Source of the DNA: an uncultured Oscillospiraceae bacterium
GTDB lineage: Bacteria > Bacillota > Clostridia > Oscillospirales > Oscillospiraceae
Assembly (NCBI GenBank): GCA_934622035.1
Contig: CAKTVG010000039.1
Span: forward strand, 1 to 10,803
Length of the DNA stretch: 10,803 bases
Direction: 5' to 3'
Made by a program: the position numbers and the translations under genes. Every line of letters begins with the position of its first letter. The stretch's first letter is position 1. The notes below the pieces were generated by a model. It saw nothing but the letters and a program-made list of their open reading frames with translations. It searched no databases and was not told where the DNA came from. Below, one piece after another: positions 1 through 6,900 of the stretch.

Positions 1-109
1 CCTCCACACTGACCGTGAGGCCATCATTGATCTTAACTTTGTGGGCCGGGTTCGCCTGGGCGAGAAGTGTCATCGCACAGCAGGCGACGGCAAGCAGAAT
101 TTTCTTCAT
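1..109 (-). CDS. Exported protein, N-terminal fragment (runs off the left edge)
   Basis: Thirty-six codons are visible, from the ATG at 107-109 reading leftward off the window. The start is a clear signal peptide: MKK, a hydrophobic stretch (ILLAVACCAMTLLAQA), and a probable signal peptidase I site after AQA at residue 19. The mature part begins NPAHKVKINDGLTVSVE. There is no lipobox-type LxxC just before the mature part, so a periplasmic, outer-membrane or secreted protein is more likely than a lipoprotein. A TAnnTTTG box lies 30 bases upstream of the start, giving the gene its own promoter apart from the ATPase gene upstream. The mature fragment is too short to assign a family, so no function is proposed. 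Confidence 0.75.
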   Translation of the reverse strand, partial: MKKILLAVACCAMTLLAQANPAHKVKINDGLTVSVE

Positions 110-138
110 TCGTCGTTTGTGGTTTTAATATATTCAGA

Positions 139-146
139 CAAAGATA
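139..146 (-). promoter_or_regulatory. -7 box of the promoter for the left-edge gene
   Basis: On the minus strand this reads TATCTTTG, an exact match to the Bacteroidales -7 consensus TAnnTTTG. It lies 30 bases upstream of the ATG at 107-109. No convincing TTG or TTTG -33 element is seen about 20 bases further upstream, so the assignment rests on the -7 box and its position. Confidence 0.5.
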
Positions 147-215
147 CGAGTTTTTTATTTCGCACGTCCTTTCATTTTTGGCATAATTACTTACACGACT
201 GGAGTGTCATCTCCG

Positions 216-1493
216 CTAATCCTTAAGGCAACCGATCGGCACGACATAGACCCCATCCTCTCGTTTGTAGGCATAGGGGCCGACCCCTGTCAGCACCATA
301 AGGAATGAAGGCTTTTTCATCCGTTCAGGGTCGATTTTCGCCTCCAGCGCTTTCAGCGTCCTTACCCCGTCACTAATCAGATCATCCCCTCCGATCTTGA
401 TTTCGACGAGACCGTAGCAGCCGTTTCTTAGATGTATCACAGCATCGCATTCCAGACCGGTCTTGTCACGATAGTGATACACTTTTCCATTCAGCGCTTC
501 CGCGAACACGCGGAGGTCACGCACACATAGAGTCTCAAAAATCAACCCGAATGTGTTGAGGTCATTCATCAAGTCGGCCGGACCAAGTCCAAGCGCGGCG
601 GTGGCAATGGACGGATCCGTGAAATATCTGGTGTCGGATGTGCGGATAGCCGATTTTGATCTCAAGTTGGGATTCCACGCCTCCGAGTCTTCAATCACAA
701 AAATCTTCTTGAGGGCAGAGATGTATGATGCTATGGTGTCTTCGTCGAAATTATCGGATTCATTTGAAGACAGATCTGCCTTGATTGTTCCGTATGAGGC
801 CTGCGCTCCTTGATGACGCGCATACGAACGTAATATTCTATGCGTACGCACTGCGTCCCGGGTTACTCCATCGGCCATTGAGATGTCCCTCTTTTCCACG
901 GCCTCAATATAGTCGAATGCTTGATCAAGGGCTATCTCATCATCCATTTTGACCGACAAAGGCCAACCGCCCCGGCAAGTGAGGAACGCTATCCTTTCCA
1001 AATCCATTGATGTGATGCCACTGATTGATTCGGGTGAGGTAAAAAGATCTTCCAGCGAAACTTCACCAGTGGAGTCACCCGATTCCCACAATGACATAGG
1101 CCTCATCTTGAGCCACCCGATTCTTCCTGTACCCGAATGTATGACCTCACTCATATCAGGAGGGACAGATGATCCCGTCAGAATAAAGAGCCCGAGTCCA
1201 GCATTGTGATCAGCTTCGAATCGTACACTGTCCCACAATGTAGGGGCGACTTGCCATTCATCAATCAAGCGTGGCTTATCTCCTTTCAAAAGAAGGGACG
1301 GATTGATTTTTGCCAACTGCCTGTTTTGTTCGATTTTCCCGCTTTCGGACATATACAGAATGCTCTTTGCAATCTGTTCGGCGGTCGTGGTCTTCCCACA
1401 CCATTTCGCCCCTTCCAGAAGAACCGCTCCTTTTCCTGCCAGTTTCCTCGCTAAAAGGCGGTCGGCTATTCTGCTTTTATAACCAGTTTCCAT
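216..1493 (-). CDS. AAA_14/DUF4143 family ATPase
   Basis: A 425-residue protein of the widespread AAA_14 plus DUF4143 architecture. Counting from the ATG at 1491-1493, a Walker A loop GAKWCGKTT lies at 28-36, a Walker B segment RLIDEWQ at 75-81, a sensor-1-like LFILTGSS at 102-109, and the family-typical GxGR...RPMSLWESG at 121-139. The C-terminal half is DUF4143, with a PD-(D/E)xK-like core: E320, D350 and the E364-x-K366 pair in GLVEIKIGG. The usual family length is about 380-450, so this copy looks intact. The reading frame can extend 11 codons to a TTG at 1526, but that TTG is part of a TAnnTTTG promoter box, so the ATG at 1493 is preferred. Family members are often called predicted ATPases; their physiological role is poorly known. 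It is transcribed divergently from the chorismatase gene. Confidence 0.85.
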   Translation of the reverse strand: METGYKSRIADRLLARKLAGKGAVLLEGAKWCGKTTTAEQIAKSILYMSESGKIEQNRQLAKINPSLLLKGDKPRLIDEWQVAPTLWDSVRFEADHNAGLGLFILTGSSVPPDMSEVIHSGTGRIGWLKMRPMSLWESGDSTGEVSLEDLFTSPESISGITSMDLERIAFLTCRGGWPLSVKMDDEIALDQAFDYIEAVEKRDISMADGVTRDAVRTHRILRSYARHQGAQASYGTIKADLSSNESDNFDEDTIASYISALKKIFVIEDSEAWNPNLRSKSAIRTSDTRYFTDPSIATAALGLGPADLMNDLNTFGLIFETLCVRDLRVFAEALNGKVYHYRDKTGLECDAVIHLRNGCYGLVEIKIGGDDLISDGVRTLKALEAKIDPERMKKPSFLMVLTGVGPYAYKREDGVYVVPIGCLKD

Positions 1494-1523
1494 TATTCCA
1501 ATAGAGTTCAATTCATCTATCCG

Positions 1524-1554
1524 CAAAGTTATGGCTAATTATTTGATTTTCCAA
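1524..1554 (-). promoter_or_regulatory. Promoter of the AAA_14 ATPase gene
   Basis: Minus strand: a -7 box TAACTTTG at 1524-1531 matches TAnnTTTG, and a TTG at 1552-1554 sits exactly 20 bases upstream, the normal -33/-7 spacing in Bacteroidales. Transcription would begin near 1515-1520, giving a leader of about 25 bases before the ATG at 1493. This placement argues against the in-frame TTG at 1526 as the start codon. Confidence 0.65.
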
Positions 1555-1568
1555 GGGTAATAAGTTTT

Positions 1569-1692
1569 GTTCGGTTATTTGGCCGGATTCCGTTCGGTTG
1601 TTTGGCTTGGTTTTGTTCGGTTATTTGGCCGGATTTTGATAAAATCATTCCGAACTTTTCGGCAAGTTTATTCCGAACTTTTCCGGTGATAC
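1569..1692. repeat. Five 23-nt phased repeats in two orientations
   Basis: Three direct units start with GTTCGG at 1569, 1592 and 1615 (1569-1591, 1592-1614, 1615-1637); units 1 and 3 share GTTCGGTTATTTGGCCGGAT. Two units of the opposite sense follow at 1647-1669 and 1670-1692; each carries ATTCCGAACTTTTC, whose CCGAAC is the complement of GTTCGG. The period is exactly 23 nt within each group. A short perfect hairpin, GATTTT-GAT-AAAATC, lies between the groups at 1632-1646. A period of 23 is not a multiple of three, so this is not a coding repeat. It fills the gap between two divergent genes, just upstream of the ATPase promoter, and may be a multi-site operator. Confidence 0.8.
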
Positions 1693-1723
1693 TCACTAAT
1701 TGGAATTTCGAATATCAAAAGAA

Positions 1724-2851
1724 ATGTCGAAATTTGCACTCGGATCTACAACTTTTTTTATGACGGAGAAATTCACGGAAATAATCACCTCCACGGTTGA
1801 CGGAGCATTGGAAAGGCAATGTGCCGACATTCTCGAAAGGATTGGCTATGAATATATTATCGCCAGCATTACCTATTTCTTTGAGGCATCGGACGAAGAC
1901 ACCTACCTTCTGAATAATCATATTCTTCAATCCGCTACCTCCTCCGTTTTAAAAGATTGTCCACTTGTGAGTTATGTGTCACAGAAACCGATGGGCGAGA
2001 GGCTTGTCGCGGAAATCCTTTACATTAAGGGCACGCCAAAAGTCGAGAGAGATGAGGATTATTTTGTCCTTTGCTCGGATGGCTGTGAGGAACTGCTGAC
2101 GCAAGGGATACATTTTCCGTCTGCCGGAGACATCGGGGAACAATCCGCCAAAGTGTTCGGCAGACTCCGGAATATTCTTGAATCAGAATCGTTCGCGGTT
2201 TCGGACATCGTCCGGCAGTGGAACTATATCAGCCACATCACTGCCGTTAATGATGGTATCCAGAACTACCAGTTGTTCAATGACGCAAGGTCGGATTTCT
2301 ATGAGACAACCGAATGGTCAAACGGCTATCCTGCGGCGACGGGCATCGGTTGTGACTCCGGTGGAGTTATGGTCGTTGTCTATGCCATAAAAGGCTTCAA
2401 AGGAGTTGGCAAGCCGATTGACAATCCTTTGCAGATTCCCGCACATAAATATTCGGGGGAAGTTTTGGCATCTGGCAAGGAGGCCGTCCGCACCACACCT
2501 AAATTCGAGAGAGGCAGACTTCTTGGGAACATCGTCTTTGTCTCCGGTACGGCGGCGATAAAGGGAGAGAACAGCGAGTTCTCCGATGATGCCCGTGTGC
2601 AGGCCAAGGAGGCGATTGATGTTGTAGAGCATCTGGTCGCGCCTTCCAACATTTCCAAAGACTGCGTCAACTTCCGTTTTGATCTGCTGCGCGTCTATGT
2701 GCGCCGCCCACAGGATATGGAAGTCATTCAAAATATATTCAAAGCCCATTTCAGGGACATTCCCACCCATTTCCTCATAGCCGACATCTGTCGTCCGGAG
2801 CTTCTTCTCGAACTTGAAGGAATAGGTCATATTTTAATGTCTCACTTTTAG
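1724..2851 (+). CDS. Chorismatase (FkbO/Hyg5/XanB2-like, RidA-type fold)
   Basis: A 375-residue protein matching the chorismatase family, which removes pyruvate from chorismate to give a dihydroxycyclohexadiene acid or hydroxybenzoates. Counting from the ATG at 1724, family landmarks in order are RQWNYI (164-169), a QNYQLFNDAR segment (181-190), PAATGIG (203-209), NPLQIPAHKY (234-243), FVSGTAAIKG (272-281), LLRVYVRRPQDM (321-332) and ADICRPELLLELEG (353-366). From memory of Hyg5, its catalytic Glu334 and subtype residues Gly240 and Cys327 correspond here to E363, G275 and C356; the Cys-to-Glu spacing of seven is kept. This suggests the 3-hydroxybenzoate-forming type rather than FkbO type. The start is uncertain: TTG at 1700 and ATG at 1760 are in frame; the A-rich stretch before 1724 favours it. 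No aryl-polyene, flexirubin or polyketide genes adjoin, so it is an orphan here. Confidence 0.8.
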   Translation: MSKFALGSTTFFMTEKFTEIITSTVDGALERQCADILERIGYEYIIASITYFFEASDEDTYLLNNHILQSATSSVLKDCPLVSYVSQKPMGERLVAEILYIKGTPKVERDEDYFVLCSDGCEELLTQGIHFPSAGDIGEQSAKVFGRLRNILESESFAVSDIVRQWNYISHITAVNDGIQNYQLFNDARSDFYETTEWSNGYPAATGIGCDSGGVMVVVYAIKGFKGVGKPIDNPLQIPAHKYSGEVLASGKEAVRTTPKFERGRLLGNIVFVSGTAAIKGENSEFSDDARVQAKEAIDVVEHLVAPSNISKDCVNFRFDLLRVYVRRPQDMEVIQNIFKAHFRDIPTHFLIADICRPELLLELEGIGHILMSHF

Positions 2852-2913
2852 GTTATCGTGCCTTGGTAGACCATACGAAAGCTCGCCATCCTTATTCATG
2901 TCATACCCTCCCC

Positions 2914-3390
2914 CAGACTGTCTGAAAAGTCGCTTTTAAAGTTCCTGACATTGCAATATCTGGAGGGTTGTCGTAATATAGTTGTGGCTTCCAAATTCTC
3001 GATTCTCGGCGGGTTGAGTCCGTCCGGCAGTGTCGTCTGGCCCGCGAGCGGGGCTTCCGCACTATCATTCTGCCATCCCGGCCACCAGCTCGCCCATCGT
3101 CCGCAGTGTCTCGCCCTGCGGGCAGATGACCAGGTTTCGCCCTGGCGTCCCTGACGAAGTACCCTTCGTGTGCCTTGGCGATCATCTGCTCCAATGTCAT
3201 CTGGTTCGACTCTGTGGAATCCAAGGGCGATCATGTCAAGACTGTCGGCGAAGGTGTCAATCAGCCGCATCGGGCTTTCCGCGGCGACATACTCGTCCAG
3301 ACTCTCAGGGAAAAGCACCGTCTGCTTCCTGTCTGTCCCTCTCTTAAAAGCCATGTTAGCGAGCATTTATGCGGAAAGTATCACCTTGAT
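2914..3390 (-). mobile_element. IS1182-family element remnant
   Basis: This stretch holds the broken transposase reading leftward. Its downstream end carries AGACTGTCTGAAAAGTCG at 2915-2932, which resembles the GAGGCTGTCTGAAAAGTC-like ends I recall for IS1182-group elements of Bacteroidota. No matching inverted copy (GACTTTTCAGACAGTCT) occurs on the other side, beyond 3354. There the element runs straight into a duplicated susC leader starting near 3396. One end therefore looks lost, and the exact limits are estimates. No target-site duplication can be recognised. Confidence 0.5.
3065..3354 (-). pseudogene. Degraded IS1182-family transposase
   Basis: From the ATG at 3352-3354 the frame reads MAFKRGTDRKQTVLFPESLD and then EYVAAESPMRLIDTFADSLDMIALGFHRVEPDDIG, the characteristic N-terminus of IS1182-group transposases in Bacteroidota. 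Near 3190 the sequence jumps, in another frame, to IAKAHEGYFVRDARA. After a further shift it continues as NLVICPQGETL and stops at 3065-3067. The CPxGxxL motif belongs near the zinc-binding C-terminal part of the intact protein, so roughly 300 residues, including the DDE catalytic core, are missing. The remaining 150 bases to the element end give no recognisable protein in any frame. It is certainly non-functional. The open frame that continues to 2896 is accidental after the junction. Confidence 0.75.
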
Positions 3391-3395
3391 GTTTT

Positions 3396-3484
3396 ACTAA
3401 ACGCGGGGATTAACAAAACCATTATTAAATAAAGTTTATGGGTAAACGATTAATTACGACTCTGCTTGCGCTTCTTGCTATAGT
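3396..3484 (+). repeat. Upstream copy of the susC leader repeat
   Basis: Direct repeat of the susC 5' region; the partner is at 3851-3945. Shared blocks in the same order are ACTAAAC, AAAACCATTATT, GTTTATGGGTAAACG and TGCTTGCGCTTCT. Small indels lie in the A/T-rich spacer. The similarity runs from about 50 bases before the ATG into the signal-peptide codons and then ends. The two copies begin 455 bases apart. Confidence 0.8.
3397..3413 (+). promoter_or_regulatory. Decayed CTAAAC-N5-GTTTAG element, core GCGGG
   Basis: The left arm CTAAAC (3397-3402) is intact, the core is GCGGG (3403-3407), and the right arm is GATTAA, two changes from GTTTAG. The core is the exact reverse complement of the core in the downstream element at 3852-3868. 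As a result CTAAACGCGGGG here and CCCCGCGTTTAG at 3857-3868 form a perfect 12-bp inverted repeat. Confidence 0.55.
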
Positions 3485-3602
3485 CGCGCAGACAGAACAG
3501 GCGAAAGTCAGAGCGATTGTCCGCACTATGTTTTTTTTGATTATTTTTTATAACGACTCCGGCATCTTTCGTTATTTCGTTTATGCCACACAAAGAAACT
3601 GA
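3438..3602 (+). pseudogene. Remnant susC-type leader and signal peptide
   Basis: An open frame of 54 codons begins MGKRLITTLLALLAIVAQTE, nearly the same as MGKRFFTALLALLLIGVQAF at the start of the downstream susC. After the signal peptide, the sequence (AKVRAIVRTMFFLIIFYNDS onward) shows no resemblance to the carboxypeptidase-like domain expected next, and the frame stops at 3600-3602. No TAnnTTTG box lies upstream before the IS remnant. I read it as the 5' stump of a lost susC paralogue, or of an earlier arrangement of this locus. Expression as a short peptide cannot be excluded but is not supported. Confidence 0.6.
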
Positions 3603-3765
3603 TTTCCGATGAATAAAGCAAACACAATCCACACAGGAAACAAGGCCTCTTGATGCGTGCCAAAACAGATAGCGCGAAACGTCATTCACTTGCGAAAAGG
3701 ATTGAGTCGGTCATTTTTCGAAGTGTTTTTGTCAAATATTACCATAAAATTCAAAATCGATACTC

Positions 3766-3773
3766 TATTTTTG
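3766..3773 (+). promoter_or_regulatory. Candidate -7 box for the susC operon
   Basis: TATTTTTG matches the Bacteroidales TAnnTTTG consensus and points toward susC. Initiation near 3780 would give a leader of about 115 bases. There is no clear TTG/TTTG about 20 bases upstream, so the promoter may be weak or activator-dependent. It lies inside the segment bounded by the CTAAAC/GTTTAG elements. Confidence 0.45.
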
Positions 3774-3797
3774 CAATGTTTTGAACGAATTAACAAC

Positions 3798-3823
3798 TAT
3801 TGCATAATGCACTAATGCCAATA
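3798..3823 (+). promoter_or_regulatory. Dyad downstream of the susC promoter candidate
   Basis: TATTGCAT at 3798-3805 pairs with ATGCCAATA at 3815-3823 apart from one extra C. An 11-base palindrome, TGCATAATGCA, overlaps it at 3801-3811. It could be an operator or a leader hairpin. In such AT-rich DNA it could also be chance. Confidence 0.3.
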
Positions 3824-3850
3824 ATTATTATCCCTTATATATTACATATA

Positions 3851-3945
3851 ACTAAACCCCGCGTTTAGAAAACCATTATTTTTAAAATAACAGTTTATGG
3901 GTAAACGTTTTTTCACAGCTTTGCTTGCGCTTCTGCTTATTGGGG
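3851..3945 (+). repeat. Downstream (functional) copy of the susC leader repeat
   Basis: Partner of the direct repeat at 3396-3484. It comprises the leader from ACTAAAC through the susC ATG at 3897 and the signal-peptide codons. This copy is joined to the intact susC gene and is taken as the functional one. Confidence 0.8.
3852..3868 (+). promoter_or_regulatory. CTAAAC-CCCGC-GTTTAG inverted repeat in the susC leader
   Basis: Two perfect 6-bp arms, CTAAAC (3852-3857) and GTTTAG (3863-3868), surround the asymmetric core CCCGC (3858-3862). It ends 28 bases before the susC ATG. In RNA it would be a small hairpin. As DNA it has the layout of a recombinase crossover site (inverted arms, short asymmetric centre). 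The upstream copy at 3397-3413 carries the inverted core. Confidence 0.6.
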
Positions 3946-6900
3946 TGCAGGCGTTCGCCCAGTCCGCCGTGTCCGGAAAGGTCACGGACGAGGCTGGGGA
4001 GCCTTGTGTCGGCGCTAATGTCCTCATAAAGGGCACCACGACCGGCACAATGACAGACTTGGATGGTAACTACAGTCTGACAGATGTCAGAAAGGGAGCT
4101 ATCCTCGTTTTCTCAAGCATTGGTTACACATCTCAGGAAGTACGGCTCGGATCGTCTTCTGTGGTCAATGTGGTTCTCAAGAGCGATGCTGATTTTCTCA
4201 ACGAGGTTGTCATCGTCGGTTATGGTACTGCCAAGCGCAAGGATCTCACAGGATCCCTTACGCAGATTGACAACAAACTGATCGCTTCGCAGAACAGTTC
4301 TTCGGCGACCAAGGCATTGGAAGGTGCCGTTCCTGGAATCGTGTATGCTTCTGTTGACGGTCAGCCTGGTAACGACGCTGGTCTTCGTGTCCGCGGTCTC
4401 GGCTCCACCAATGTCGGGGCTTCCAACGCCCTCGTGATCATCGATGGTGTTCCTGCCCAGGGAGACAACCCTCTGTCAAACATGAATCAGGAAGACATCG
4501 CTTCCATCACCGTCCTCAAGGATGCCGCCTCAACGGCCATCTACGGATCACGCGGAGCCAACGGTGTCATCCTCGTGACCACCAAGAGAGGTGACAGTGG
4601 CAGGACAAAAATCAGTTTCCAGGCACGCGCTGGCTGGAACACCGTCGGTTCCTACAAGGTAGGGCAGGTTGACAATGCCGCTGGAATCTATGAATATCTC
4701 TGGCAGTCGATCTATAACTCCTATCGCTATGGTGTAAATGGCGCCGGTCCGGCACTCAACAAGGAGACTGGGGAGTATTACACCAACATCGGCAATCCTA
4801 ATGTGTCTCACGATGCCGCCGCAGAGTTCGCCAGCCAGCACTTGTTCAACTACATTGGCCTGAACGATAGCTTCGGACGTAATATGTTGGGTAACTACAT
4901 GGCTTACAATGTGCCTGGAGCAACTTACACTCCTGACGGCACAGGTTCTTCCGCGAGTTCGACAATGACAGGTGCGTATCTCGTCGGTACAGACGGCAAG
5001 ATCAACCCTAACGCTTCCCTTCTTTACGACGACACCTATGCCGACGCTCTTCTTAAGACCGGCTTCCGTCAGCAGTACGATCTTTCCGCTAGCGGTGGAT
5101 CGGACAAGGAGGATCACTACCTTTCTTTGGGTTATCTTACAGATCCTTCCTATGTTCCTAATTCAAGGTTCGAGCGCATCACGGGCCGCGCCAACATCAA
5201 CGTCAACCTCTTTAAGTGGCTGAAGGTTGGTGCGAATGTGGGCTACACCCGTTCGAGGACAAACTATCAGGGTACTTACTGGGCCGCGCGTAACTCCGGT
5301 TCCAATCAGGGTAACATCACTCGTTATGTCAATGGTCACACACCGATCGTGCCTTTCTACGCTCACGATGCCGAAGGTAACTACATCTATGACAAGAATG
5401 GGGACAAAGTACGCAACTATCTCTACAACTCGACCTATTCTCCTCTCGGACAGACGGGTAACAACTACGGATCAACGGACATCATGTATGCGATGGACAA
5501 CGACATCCGTGAGGATCTTACCTCTACTCTGAACACCCGTACCTACATCGAGATTCCTTTTCTGGATCACTTCACTTTCAGGACAGACTTCGCCTATGAC
5601 AAGATCAACCGGACAACGACCGTCTATTACAATGGAACGACCGGCCGCGCCGCAAGCATCGGTGGATATTTCGGCAAGAGGATGAACGACATCGAGGTGA
5701 TGAATCTACAGCACCGGCTCACATACAATCAGGACTTTGGAAAACATCACGTTGATGCGATGGCGTTGTTCGAAGACAGCGATTGGGAGCAGCAGACTGT
5801 GAACTGGGGGTCCGCGGATGAGTTCATACCAGGATTCCTGGCGGCCGGCAACTTTGTGGGACGCTACTATGGTGCCGGAAGCGCTCCGACTCCAGGCTAT
5901 GGTCATGACATAGAAAGAATGAGATCATGGCTCGGACGTGCCAACTACATATTTGCTGACAAGTACTATGTTTCAGGATCCGTCCGCCGTGATGGCTCAT
6001 CCAAGTTCAGAAAAGAGAACAGATGGGGAACATTCTGGTCTGTGGGTGCCGGTTGGCGCTTCACTGAGGAATCGTTCATGCAGGATCTCAGGGACAGCTG
6101 GCTCAATAATGGTAAGCTCCGCGCCAGCTACGGTGTGATCGGTAACCAGAACGGCATCGGCCGCTACCAGACTTACAGAACCTGGGGTTACAGCACTACC
6201 TACCAGACAACGAACAATGGTACAGGCAGACCAACCGGTGACAGCTACAAGCTTTCTATGGGAGGTCTCGTGAACACGCAGCTCACTTGGGAAGAGACCA
6301 AAACTTTTGACGTGGGTCTTGATCTTACCCTCTTCAACAGGATTGACCTCACCTTTGACTGGTACAACCGTGTCACTGGCAACTCTCAATTCAATCAGCC
6401 GGTTTCATATCTTGCAATGGGACAGACAACGCTGCCTCGCAACATCGCAGAGTTGACAAACCGTGGTATTGAGCTTGACATCAACGCCGACATCATCAGA
6501 ACCAAGGACATCCGCTGGAACGTGGCGTTCAACATCACTCACTACACCACCAAACTAACCGACCTTCCTGATGATGCCATCCCTGCCCACGCCGAGGGAC
6601 TTCCTGATGGAACATGGGAAGACAACCAAGGCTCTTGGGCTTCCGCCGGAGGCTCCCAGCAAGCGGCCAATGTTTATCTCAGAGGCATCGGTCGGGACTG
6701 GTTCAGTCTCTACATGTACAAATATGCCGGAATCGATCAGAACAGCGGTCTTCCTATGTACTTCCATAGGGTCACCGAAGCTGACCACGCGGCAGGTAAG
6801 TATAAGGACACCGAGGTCGGCGGCAGCGTGAAGACAACCAATTACGCCAATGCTTCCAAGTACGAGGTCGGCAGCGCCATCCCTACATTCCAAGGTGGTT

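Larger units (their letters stand above)
3603..3896 (+). other. AT-rich region upstream of susC
   Basis: No credible gene is seen on either strand. The minus-strand frame over 3450-3689 resembles nothing I know and overlaps the leader stump. From 3603 to about 3720 nothing specific is visible. From 3766 on there is a promoter candidate, a dyad, and the susC leader repeat, listed separately. Confidence 0.6.

Noticed and set aside
199..212. Terminator hairpin after the ATPase gene
   Set aside because: GGAG and CTCC give only a 4-bp stem around six bases, with no T-run following on the minus strand.
41..226. Plus-strand open frame at the left edge
   Set aside because: It runs antisense to a clear signal-peptide gene and its promoter, and has no recognisable protein features.
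1569..1692. CRISPR array
   Set aside because: The 23-nt units abut each other with no unique spacers, and two are in the opposite orientation.
2318..2830. Long minus-strand open frame inside the chorismatase gene
   Set aside because: It is antisense to a well-conserved coding sequence and encodes nothing recognisable.
2896..3366. Apparent 156-residue intact minus-strand gene
   Set aside because: Only the first 60 or so residues are transposase-like. The rest is a frame-shifted reading of the deleted C-terminal part, so this is a pseudogene.
3450..3689. Minus-strand open frame of 79 codons
   Set aside because: It overlaps the susC leader stump, has no recognisable motif, and has low-complexity composition at its AT-rich centre. 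It is most likely chance.
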